A stretch of DNA of 64,000 nucleotides, from assembly GCA_051880615.1 (NCBI GenBank), contig JBJEOH010000057.1:28898-92897 (forward strand), in the 5' to 3' direction. Position 1 is the first letter of the stretch. Every line of letters begins with the position of its first letter. The notes under the pieces were generated by a model. It saw only the letters and a program-made list of their open reading frames with translations. It ran no database searches and was not told the DNA's origin. The DNA is from UBA7067 sp051880615 (lineage in GTDB: Bacteria > Bacillota > Clostridia > Oscillospirales > Acutalibacteraceae). Below are positions 38,676 to 46,511 of the stretch, in pieces. The translations under genes and the position numbers were made by a program.

Positions 38676-38905
38676 ATTTATCCACTACCTCAAATCTTAT
38701 TCTTTTGATCCAGAGCCCTTCTTTATAATCACAGCTTCATAGATCACTATCTTTAATAGCATCTTGTAGATATAATTTACTATTTATCAATAATATAATT
38801 ATATATTTTATGCATATTATTGTCAATATCCGACATACTTTTTAGCCAAAAATATATACTTATCCCTTTCACATTTATCTTATCTCAGACGCACAAATCC
38901 AAAGA

Positions 38906-38941
38906 AACCTTATCACCCTTTATCAACGCAAGCCATCCGAA
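38906..38941 (+). repeat. 36-bp inverted repeat, left copy, beside the recombinase gene
   Basis: This sequence is the reverse complement of 39900-39935 with three mismatches. Read on the + strand it encodes NLITLYQRK, the conserved closing motif of HsdS target-recognition halves. An hsdS fragment in the opposite orientation to the locus therefore survives here. The two copies enclose the recombinase gene and nothing else. Confidence 0.8.
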
Positions 38942-38947
38942 TTAATT

Positions 38948-39874
38948 TTAGCTTAAGCCTGAAAGAGAACGCATTACCAAATCTACATCTTTGTTCTCTA
39001 ATTCCTGAATAATATGCAAATAGGTTTTCTGTGTCGTGGTCATACTGGCATGCCCCAAGCGTCTGGCTACGCTTGCAATAGAAACTCCTGCAAACAAAAG
39101 CAGTGAAGCGTGCGTGTGCCTTAATCCGTGGATTGTAATTTCAGGTATATTTGCCTTTCGACAGTATCTGCCAAGAATATCATTCACCGTAGAATTATAC
39201 ACTTTCTTTTTGACGAATATAGGCTCATCCTTAGGCTGATTTTTCACAAGCTCGGAAAATTGAATTACCGTTTGCCAGTCGATCTGAATTTTTCTGACAG
39301 AGGATTTATTTTTTGTGGGCAAAAATCCACCGTCACCCTTATAATCCCATGTTTTGCTGATCGACAGCGTCTGATGCGCAAAATCAAAATCCTTAGGAGT
39401 AAGTGCCAATGCTTCGGAAAAACGCATACCCGTCTTCGCCACCAAAAGGATAAACCAATCCCAATTAATATCCGAACCCAGATTCAGGCTGCTCAATAAA
39501 GTATGTACCTCAAACTGGTTAAGATACTTGATTTTTTTCTCGGCAGGTGTTTTACCCTTGATTATCGCCTTTCGTGTCGGGTCACGTTCTATCAGTCCCT
39601 CGTCAACCGCATCAAGAATTGCTCCCTTGAGCTGATGGTGAAAGTCCATTGTGGTTTGCCTTTCGTGGTATTCTGCATAATCATTGAGTAGTTGCTGATA
39701 TGCAATTCGGTTCAAGTCGCAGATTCTGAGGTCAGGCACAAGCTTAACTAACCAGCGGTGCGTCTTAAAATACTTATCCAGCGTAACCTTTCTTATCGCC
39801 CCCTTCTTATAAACAGTAATCCATCGTGAGTAATACTCACAGAATAGGTCTGTGCTTTGAAAATCGCTTAACAT
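38948..39874 (-). CDS. Tyrosine recombinase linked to hsdS
   Basis: I start this at the ATG at 39874, behind GGGAGG; an in-frame ATG at 39892 overlaps that ribosome site. The 308-aa protein has an N-terminal SAM-like core-binding domain (about 10-110) and a full catalytic domain: Arg in TGMRFSEAL, Lys in TKNKSSVRK, HxxR in IHGLRHTHAS, LGH, and the nucleophile Tyr in KTYLHI. The gene is framed by 36-bp inverted repeats derived from hsdS and lies directly after a partial hsdS. Recombinases in this setting commonly shuffle hsdS recognition domains. It could instead be the island's own integrase, but it lies 10 kb from the nearer island end. Confidence 0.88.
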   Translation of the reverse strand: MLSDFQSTDLFCEYYSRWITVYKKGAIRKVTLDKYFKTHRWLVKLVPDLRICDLNRIAYQQLLNDYAEYHERQTTMDFHHQLKGAILDAVDEGLIERDPTRKAIIKGKTPAEKKIKYLNQFEVHTLLSSLNLGSDINWDWFILLVAKTGMRFSEALALTPKDFDFAHQTLSISKTWDYKGDGGFLPTKNKSSVRKIQIDWQTVIQFSELVKNQPKDEPIFVKKKVYNSTVNDILGRYCRKANIPEITIHGLRHTHASLLLFAGVSIASVARRLGHASMTTTQKTYLHIIQELENKDVDLVMRSLSGLS

Positions 39875-40541
39875 AGTGTTTTTTCCTCCCATTTAGCTGT
39901 TCGGATGGCTTACGCTGATGAAGGGTGATAAGGTTGTCGAGGTGACGCAAGCATGAGCCGATAGCAACCTGTTCTTCTTTGCTCCTCGGCAATGCAATAT
40001 CAATATCAAGGAAATCATCTGCTGATATATTCAGTAATCCGTGATTTCTCGCTCCCTCCGCTGCACGCTCTGCAACACCTTTATGCCATCTGTCTGTATC
40101 AAAGAAAACTGTCAAAAAGTCGCTATCAATTTCACTTTGATTTTTAATGCTAAAAACAATGTAAAGTGTTGATAATACGCCCTTTTCGTACAAATCAAGA
40201 CGCTTAACTGCCCCAAAAGGAAACCCATCAGAAGTGCTTTTGTTATATGCAAACTCACCATTCAAAACCAAGTAATAGTTACTCACATCTCGACTTGCTA
40301 CACGGTTATTAAAATAGGTGATTTGGTCAACAAGTCCGTATTGTGCCGATATTGTAAGCGGAAGACTTGACTCATTGTTTGTGTTCTTTCTGACTACTCT
40401 TTCTACTATATCTCCTAACTTCCGCTGTTCCCAAGCAAAAGGAAAAGAGCCAAGGGAATTGTCCTTGACTCTCTTGCTAATGCCGCAAAATATTAAGGTG
40501 TCGGCGGCATCAAGTTTTTTCTGTTTGACAATGTATATCAC
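39837..40541 (-). pseudogene. hsdS: Partial hsdS (single target-recognition domain), silent or decayed cassette
   Basis: The 234-codon frame opens at a GTG overlapping the hsdR stop (GTGA). It encodes one recognition half: the WEQRKLGDIVE motif, a variable domain, then SKEEQVAIGSCLRHLDNLITLHQRK. After that motif the sequence leaves the hsdS pattern and reads out of frame through the recombinase's ribosome site. The first 30 residues also do not resemble an hsdS start. Full HsdS has two such halves (see 45291-46511). This copy could serve as a donor of a different recognition domain. A short HsdS made from it could also act as a dimer, which cannot be ruled out. Confidence 0.8.
39900..39935 (-). 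repeat. 36-bp inverted repeat, right copy, beside the recombinase gene
   Basis: Partner of 38906-38941. On the minus strand it encodes the NLITLHQRK end of the partial hsdS, then CCATCCGAA, where the hsdS pattern stops. The first part of it also occurs, in the same direction, twice in the full hsdS (about 45345-45375 and 45965-45995). Confidence 0.8.
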
Positions 40542-43500
40542 TCAAAATCAAAGCCGTCGGAAAGAATAAACTCCCGCAACAGCTTATCCGTCCTGATATT
40601 CACCTTTGGCGGATTAAGCTTTGCTTGCTCTTTGGCTTCAAAATACGCTTTAGCCTTGCTCTTATCGACTGTTTTTTTCAATTCGTCAAGTCGCCCGAAC
40701 TCATTGATATTATGCTCAGTGAGCTTCAGCGACATCATATTTCGCAACTTTTCTTCATCAAGACCGAATGCTTCTGAAAAGCGGTGTATCTGGTCATTCT
40801 TTGCTCGGTGCAGATACTCTGTGATATAATCTCTGAGCGTTTTTCCGGCTTCTGCCTGAACATCGCCCCTTTGAATATCGTGCAGAAAAATATTCGCATA
40901 CTTCTGCTCCTCCTGCGTCAACGCCGCAAAGGTCTTGTGCAGCTCGTCCAACGCTTCGTCAACAGAGGCTTCGGACGAATCCTCCTTATTGAGCAGCCTC
41001 AGATATTTTTCAAAGCGGCTGTTCATATAATCAGCGTCAATCACACCTGTGTCGATTTCCGTTAGATAGCCTACAAGGTCATACGGTACATTTTTTCCGC
41101 TTTCCACATCTACATCACCGGCAAGCTCCTTGTATCTCTGAGCAAGTATCAGGTAAGCCGTTTCATCGAAGGCAAGCTCAACAGATGACTTTTCTCCGCT
41201 GTTCTCATCTTTAAACACATAAACGCTCTTCTCCCAACGAAACCCTTGTATTTTTGCGGCTTCAAGGTAGCTGTTAAGCTCCTTATAAAGTGATGCAAAT
41301 TTCGCCCTCTCTGTCCTGTCATCGGGAAGCCTTTCAAAACCAGGCACCCCTGCATGGGTAAACAGATTAACGATATCGGCGTAAACGGCGTTCATTTTCT
41401 CCAAATTAAACTTGAGCTTCTGCACAAAAAGTCCTGTCGGCTTATCACCCGAATACAGCTTTACCGCCTCGTAAATATTGCGCTCCATAGTGTGCGGTCT
41501 GCGGTAATATCGAATTGTGCCAAAAGGCTTTTCGTTGTGCGAAAACAAACGGTTTGTCCTTGAAAAAGCCTGTATTATATTCTCATATTCAAGCATTTTA
41601 TCAAGATACAGAGTATTGACCCACTTTGAGTCAAAGCCCGTAAGCATCTGATCGACAACTATCAACAGGTCAAGCTGTTTCTCGGGCATTTTTTCGATAA
41701 ATTTGTAAACCTCTTTATGCGCCAGCCGCAAAGCTATATCCTTTTTAAATAAAGCGTGTGACGCTATTGTAAAATCCTGCTCATAACGCTCATTGTAATC
41801 CTCAATTATCTCAACAAGACCGTCCTCCTTGAATACTGCGCCGCCCGTATTATCAATGTTCGGGTCGAAAAGGCAGGTGGTTTTCAGCTGGGGTATAGCC
41901 TTTTTAATAAGTCGGTAATATTCGATAGCTTCGGGGATACTGCTTGTTGCAAAGATAGCGTGAAACTTGCCGTTACGGCTCAGGATTTTCCGACTGTCCG
42001 CTATATCCTCCACTACCTTTTCGCGATGCTCCGGCGTCTGATACTGAGCGTTCGGGATATAATCCTCAATACCCTTAATATACTTGCCGTCCTCCGCCTT
42101 AAAGCCTGCCATTTTCACCTTCGAACCGTCCATATATTTATAGAACACCGTGGCTTTTGACGGGTTATTTATCGCCTCGTCCTCTGTTTTTGCTTTTGCT
42201 TTTTCAAGAGCAACCGCCATTCGCACATCCTTATCCTTGAAGGTCAGCACCTTGTACGGGTCAAACCCAAGCACATTCTTATCACGAATACCGTCAGCAA
42301 TACTGTATCGGTGCAGTTCATCCCCGAAAACTGTGGCTGTGGTATTCATCTTCTTTTGATTTTCATCGTGTATAGGCGTTCCCGTAAAGCCGAAAAAGAT
42401 TGCATTCGGGAATGTGTTTTTTATTGTAATAAGCATATCCCCAAAGGTTGACCTGTGCGCTTCATCGACTATGAACACAAGCCTTTTTTCGTTGATAAGC
42501 TCAATATCGTGAGCATTCATACCGCCGTCTTCATCTTTAATATTGCTCATTTTCTGAATTGAAGTGACAATAAGCGTATCGGCAGGGTTCGTGCTTTTAA
42601 GTTTGGTAATAAGCACCTTTGTGTTTTCCGTTGCCTGAACGGTTTCATTCTCGTCCGCAAAGGCTCTGTATTCCTTAAGCGACTGTGTTCCAAGCTCAAT
42701 TCTGTCGGTAAGAAACACAACCTTATCCGCATCATTTGAATTTGCAATAAGCTGCGCAGATTTAAAGCTTGTCATAGTTTTGCCTGAGCCTGTGGTATGC
42801 CAGATATATCCGCCGAGCTGGTTCTTTTCGTCCCATCTTGTTTTTGCCACCTTATCCGATATTGCGCTCGCCGCATAATACTGATAGCTCCGCATTACCT
42901 TAAGAATACCGTCGGCTTCGTCTGCAACTGTATAAAATCCTATCAGCTGGTGCGCCATAGGTATTGAAAGCAAGGAAGAAGCTACATTCTTCCAATCATT
43001 TATCGGCTCATTATCAAAATCCGCCCAATGGAAATAGTAATCAGGATTAAACCGCCCATCGGGACCGGGATTTGCAAAATAAACAGCCTCGTCAGGGTTC
43101 ATAGCCACAAACACCTGCACCAAAGAGAACAGCCCTGTGAAAATTCCCTCGTGAGCATACTTTTCAATCTGATTGCACGCCTGACTTATCGGTACTCCGC
43201 TGCGCTTCAGTTCAATATGTATAACGGGCATACCGTTAATAAGAAGCATCAGATCTCCGCGGCGGTCATTAAGAATTTTCGATTTGCTCGCAAACTCCGG
43301 CTGCTGCACAATCTGATAGCGGCTCTGTCCGGCTGCAATTTCTCTGCGGTCATATATTTTGAGGCTTATCTGCTTGCCGAAATGTAGCTTATCCTCCTGA
43401 TTGTCACGGGTTATAGACACGGTTTTACCGTTGATAAAGCCGTTGAGCCTCAGCGGAGTGCGAAGGCTTGTTATCTGCTCGATAATCTGCCGCATTTCTC

Positions 43501-43681
43501 CCGATGTCAGGGGAACATTATTCAGTCTGTCTATTCCCATATTATTGTCAAAAAGGATTTTAGCCCAATTATCTATCAGGTCTTTTTCTGTCGGATGCTT
43601 AAGGACCTTGTTTTCCCAGCCCTTGTTATATAAAACCTTAATAAGAGCTTCCTCAAAATCTGCCTCTTTCGTAAAAACCAT
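40538..43681 (-). CDS. hsdR: Type I restriction enzyme, HsdR subunit
   Basis: The 1047-aa protein is of normal HsdR length. The N-terminal nuclease domain shows a PD-(D/E)xK-type site (GDLMLLINGMP then IELKRSG). The SF2 motor has Walker A (WHTTGSGKTMTS), the DEAH box (FIVDEAHRS), FFGFTGTP (motif III) and FSRTNRL (motif VI). The C-terminal helical region ends RTDKLLREFILSDGF. It translocates and cuts DNA lacking the methylation mark of its HsdM/HsdS partners, encoded upstream. In this locus hsdR is separated from hsdS by a three-gene ADP-ribosylation cassette. Confidence 0.96.
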   Translation of the reverse strand: MVFTKEADFEEALIKVLYNKGWENKVLKHPTEKDLIDNWAKILFDNNMGIDRLNNVPLTSGEMRQIIEQITSLRTPLRLNGFINGKTVSITRDNQEDKLHFGKQISLKIYDRREIAAGQSRYQIVQQPEFASKSKILNDRRGDLMLLINGMPVIHIELKRSGVPISQACNQIEKYAHEGIFTGLFSLVQVFVAMNPDEAVYFANPGPDGRFNPDYYFHWADFDNEPINDWKNVASSLLSIPMAHQLIGFYTVADEADGILKVMRSYQYYAASAISDKVAKTRWDEKNQLGGYIWHTTGSGKTMTSFKSAQLIANSNDADKVVFLTDRIELGTQSLKEYRAFADENETVQATENTKVLITKLKSTNPADTLIVTSIQKMSNIKDEDGGMNAHDIELINEKRLVFIVDEAHRSTFGDMLITIKNTFPNAIFFGFTGTPIHDENQKKMNTTATVFGDELHRYSIADGIRDKNVLGFDPYKVLTFKDKDVRMAVALEKAKAKTEDEAINNPSKATVFYKYMDGSKVKMAGFKAEDGKYIKGIEDYIPNAQYQTPEHREKVVEDIADSRKILSRNGKFHAIFATSSIPEAIEYYRLIKKAIPQLKTTCLFDPNIDNTGGAVFKEDGLVEIIEDYNERYEQDFTIASHALFKKDIALRLAHKEVYKFIEKMPEKQLDLLIVVDQMLTGFDSKWVNTLYLDKMLEYENIIQAFSRTNRLFSHNEKPFGTIRYYRRPHTMERNIYEAVKLYSGDKPTGLFVQKLKFNLEKMNAVYADIVNLFTHAGVPGFERLPDDRTERAKFASLYKELNSYLEAAKIQGFRWEKSVYVFKDENSGEKSSVELAFDETAYLILAQRYKELAGDVDVESGKNVPYDLVGYLTEIDTGVIDADYMNSRFEKYLRLLNKEDSSEASVDEALDELHKTFAALTQEEQKYANIFLHDIQRGDVQAEAGKTLRDYITEYLHRAKNDQIHRFSEAFGLDEEKLRNMMSLKLTEHNINEFGRLDELKKTVDKSKAKAYFEAKEQAKLNPPKVNIRTDKLLREFILSDGFDFE

Positions 43682-43729
43682 AGGTCTGTTTTCCTTTCCT
43701 GAATGTTCACATCTTTGGTCTTATGCCGA

Positions 43730-44203
43730 TTACAAATGTTCACGCACCATCATAAGAGTATATCCGAGCAAATTCTGACCTTTCCATCTTTTCTTGTCAA
43801 ATCGGTCAGAATCTTTCATCGACAAGCCTATACCCCAAATGCGATCTTTTACAGCACATTCTGCTAACAAAGCATTACCGGTGGATTTGAGTTTCGTTTC
43901 CAGCTCTCCATTTTGCGAAAATTTTGCCAAAAGCCCCTCATAAACCACAATCTGACGGATACCATTCCACATATTTTCATCATAGTTAGATACCTGTCTG
44001 CCAAGTGATTTAATTTCGGCAACATCATTTGTTGATAGAATCTGAGCCGCAACCGCTTCATCATTAAAACAGATTGCCTTGCGGTACATCATAAACTGCT
44101 CCATTGAGGAAAAATTCACATCATTTAAAGTAAAATTGCTCGGATACCAATTACTTAAATATCCGTTTTCCTCATCCGGATTGTGAAAGCAAATAATATT
44201 CAA
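43730..44203 (-). CDS. NADAR-family protein (YbiA-like), predicted ADP-ribose-removing antidote
   Basis: The 157-aa protein begins at a TTG that overlaps the stop of the gene before it (TTGA), so translation is coupled. NADAR features are clear: the N-terminal ENGYLSNWYPSNF, SMEQFMMYRKA, VYEGLLAKFSQN, DRIWGIGL and KRWKGQNLLGYTLMMVR. Family members hydrolyse N-glycosidic bonds of ADP-ribose-like or riboflavin-precursor substrates. Some remove ADP-ribose from guanine bases placed by a toxin. Two genes upstream lies a predicted ADP-ribosyltransferase, so an antidote role is the natural inference. It could also be plain YbiA-type metabolite repair. It sits 48 bases before hsdR. Confidence 0.88.
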   Translation of the reverse strand: MNIICFHNPDEENGYLSNWYPSNFTLNDVNFSSMEQFMMYRKAICFNDEAVAAQILSTNDVAEIKSLGRQVSNYDENMWNGIRQIVVYEGLLAKFSQNGELETKLKSTGNALLAECAVKDRIWGIGLSMKDSDRFDKKRWKGQNLLGYTLMMVREHL

Positions 44204-44619
44204 TGAATTTCACCTACCTTTTGAACTGCTAAATCCAGCTCTAAATCGTGCAGACCATAGTAAGCTTTCTTTAAGAAGTCAATCGGAATTCTTTGCAGCA
44301 CCTCAACACTGGGAATATTGTAATACCATTGATAGTAGGCATAAAATTCACCGATCCAATCGGGCATAAAGCCGTCAAGAGACTTGCCGGGCTTTAAGGA
44401 ATACTTTTCGGTTTCGGTAAAGTACTCCCACAGCTCTTTGGCACTCATCGTATTAACATAGGCTTTCGCTTCATCAATACTTTTCCTTGTTTTGCTTGCC
44501 ATATAGGCTTTGATAAAATTCTCGGTGTCCATATCGGGATAAGTCTGAGCAACAAAGTCGAAGAGTTTACCCTGATTTTCCACCACATCATTCAAATAAT
44601 CCTGTGAATATGCTCTCAT
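44200..44619 (-). CDS. Unrecognised small protein between ADP-ribosyltransferase and NADAR genes
   Basis: I choose the ATG at 44619, seven bases after GAGGAG, over an upstream TTG. The 139-aa acidic protein appears mainly helical, with many Trp and Tyr residues (MPDWIGEFYAYYQWYYN). No signal peptide or membrane segment. Its start follows the DUF3990 gene by four bases and its end overlaps the NADAR gene. It is thus the middle of a tightly coupled trio and may be a chaperone or second antitoxin. I do not recognise the family. Confidence 0.75.
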   Translation of the reverse strand: MRAYSQDYLNDVVENQGKLFDFVAQTYPDMDTENFIKAYMASKTRKSIDEAKAYVNTMSAKELWEYFTETEKYSLKPGKSLDGFMPDWIGEFYAYYQWYYNIPSVEVLQRIPIDFLKKAYYGLHDLELDLAVQKVGEIH

Positions 44620-44623
44620 ATTA

Positions 44624-45277
44624 TCACTCCTCAAAAAGCGTACTGAACACCTTTGTTACACGGTTGGCATCCGAATCAACAAGCTCACGCATTTTCCGCC
44701 TTGCGGCAATGTCACGCTGATTGTATTTTTCGTTGAATTCCGCATACCGAACAGTCTGTAAGCCGTCCTCAACTTCACGCAATTTGGAATACGCAAGCTC
44801 TGACTTAATGCAATACTGAATACCCAAACCGCCCAAAGAAAGCAGTTCTTCAAGAATATCCATATCAATATTGTCTTTCACAAATTCCTTTGCAATGTAA
44901 AAGTAAGAAGCATTTGCTCTCCAGCCCTTGATAACATCGTACTCTTCTGTGTTTACGCCGTATTTTTCTATAAATTTCTTTGCAAGCATACGATAACGCT
45001 TGGTATCGGCAGCAGCTCTGTGCTTCATCAGCTCCGCAAGCCACACAAGAACGCCGTAATCCTGAAAATCCAGAATTTTAAGACCGTCGGTGTCAAGCTC
45101 ATACTGATGAACAAAGCCGTTTGCTTCGTTTGGTCTGCAAACAGCCCACTCTTTTGCAAGGTCTAAACTTTCGGTAAGGTAAAAGCCTCGTCCGTAGTCG
45201 TGCTTGTCTTCACCTTTGCCGTATGACGGTTTTACAATTTTATCAGGAGAGCCGTGGAATAAGGTTATTTTTTTCAT
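44624..45277 (-). CDS. DUF3990-type predicted ADP-ribosyltransferase (toxin candidate)
   Basis: I start this at the ATG at 45277, behind AGGAGGG; a longer frame to 45433 would overlap hsdS without a ribosome site. The 217-aa product opens with ITLFHGSPD, then DYGRGFYLTES and AKEWA. This is the DUF3990 pattern, in which the His and Tyr correspond to the NAD-binding H-Y residues of PARP/diphtheria-toxin-type transferases. The substrate is unknown (protein, DNA or RNA). Together with the next two genes, ending in NADAR, it looks like a toxin-antidote module. It lies between hsdS and hsdR, so its loss would be linked to loss of the restriction system. Confidence 0.82.
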   Translation of the reverse strand: MKKITLFHGSPDKIVKPSYGKGEDKHDYGRGFYLTESLDLAKEWAVCRPNEANGFVHQYELDTDGLKILDFQDYGVLVWLAELMKHRAAADTKRYRMLAKKFIEKYGVNTEEYDVIKGWRANASYFYIAKEFVKDNIDMDILEELLSLGGLGIQYCIKSELAYSKLREVEDGLQTVRYAEFNEKYNQRDIAARRKMRELVDSDANRVTKVFSTLFEE

Positions 45278-45290
45278 TTTGCTTTCCCTC

Positions 45291-46511
45291 CTAAACGAAC
45301 ATCTTTTCAAGCATTGATTTCTTGATATTCTGCAGCTTTTCAAGCTTATGCTGATGAAGGGTGATAAGGTTGTCGATAACCGAAAATGCTTCTGAAATTG
45401 CTTTCTGTTCCTCGTAATTCGGGAAAGAAACATAGCCTTTTAAAGCATTTTCAGCAGATACTTTCATATCATTTTTTGCACCTTTATTTACAAGCGGGTG
45501 CATATAATTGTTCATTCGTGCGTGTTGCTCAAAATAAGTTTGCACAAAGTCCGCATTAGTGTTTTCCTTCGGATGATAAACAGCATACAAGGTTGAAACA
45601 ATGCCTGTTTTTCCTTTGTTTGTCTTGATTATTCCGTATGGATTAGAGTTTAACGGAGACTTCGTGTAAACAATGTCATTTGTATGAACTACACCATAAT
45701 TTGATACCGAAGCACCTGCAAATGAACGACCTTGAAACTCTATCTGATTTACTATTCCATAATCGCCAGAAACAGACAAAACATCTTGCTTTCCATATAT
45801 ATCATTAGTGTTTTTTTCTGTTGAAACCTCAAGGTAATCACTCAACTTACGCTGTTCCCAAGTGGCAGTAAATCCGGCAAAACGAATTTCCGGAACATTG
45901 CTTCCGTTTTGGGGAAACATTTTTTCAAGCATAGATTTTTTGACATTTTTCAGCTTTTCAAGCTTACGCTGATGAAGGGTGATAAGGTGGTCGAGGTATT
46001 GCAAATGCTGTACGATTGCATCTTGCTCTTTTATGGACGGAACACAAATTGACATATTAAGGAATGTATCTGCATGTATCCTTTTTGCTTTTCTGCTACC
46101 GTCTGCAATAGATCCATTTTTAAGATAAAAGTCTTCTTGAATGGCTACATAATACATAAAATACGGATTCATTCCATTTAAGTCAAACGCAGGCAAATCG
46201 GCTGTAGACTCGTATTCATCAAGGCTTTCAGGAATTACTCCAAAAGCAGAATTCAAAAAATCCAATTTGCTATAAATGAATTGTCCAGCTTTACGAATAA
46301 AATATTGCGTATGCTCACTACCGCCAAAATCGTTTTTTTCTACAACTCCCTTTCCCCATAATTTCACGGTAATTTTCCTTGCTTTATCGCCCGAATTCCC
46401 TTTTATACGGCTTTCCATCAAAAAATCTCCCAACTTCCGCTGTTCCCAAGAGTTTTGAAAGCCTTTGAAGCGAATGGCAGGTTTTTTGTTTTTATCTGTA
46501 TTTTCACTCAT
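45291..46511 (-). CDS. hsdS: Type I restriction-modification specificity subunit, HsdS
   Basis: The ATG at 46511 overlaps the end of hsdM by 8 bases; a GTG nine bases earlier is less likely. The 406-aa product has two full target-recognition halves, each starting with a WEQRKL motif (residues about 22 and 220) and ending with a helical spacer (DHLITLHQRKLEKLKNVKKSMLEKMF and DNLITLHQHKLEKLQNIKKSMLEKMF). Each half reads one side of a split DNA target. The spacer DNA is nearly repeated within the gene and again in the partial hsdS at 39837-40541, which gives sites for domain swapping. Confidence 0.95.
   Translation of the reverse strand: MSENTDKNKKPAIRFKGFQNSWEQRKLGDFLMESRIKGNSGDKARKITVKLWGKGVVEKNDFGGSEHTQYFIRKAGQFIYSKLDFLNSAFGVIPESLDEYESTADLPAFDLNGMNPYFMYYVAIQEDFYLKNGSIADGSRKAKRIHADTFLNMSICVPSIKEQDAIVQHLQYLDHLITLHQRKLEKLKNVKKSMLEKMFPQNGSNVPEIRFAGFTATWEQRKLSDYLEVSTEKNTNDIYGKQDVLSVSGDYGIVNQIEFQGRSFAGASVSNYGVVHTNDIVYTKSPLNSNPYGIIKTNKGKTGIVSTLYAVYHPKENTNADFVQTYFEQHARMNNYMHPLVNKGAKNDMKVSAENALKGYVSFPNYEEQKAISEAFSVIDNLITLHQHKLEKLQNIKKSMLEKMFV

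Noticed and set aside
44624..45433. Longer 269-aa version of the DUF3990 protein
   Set aside because: The extra 52 residues lie inside hsdS in another frame, while the ATG at 45277 has a strong ribosome site and gives the conserved start.
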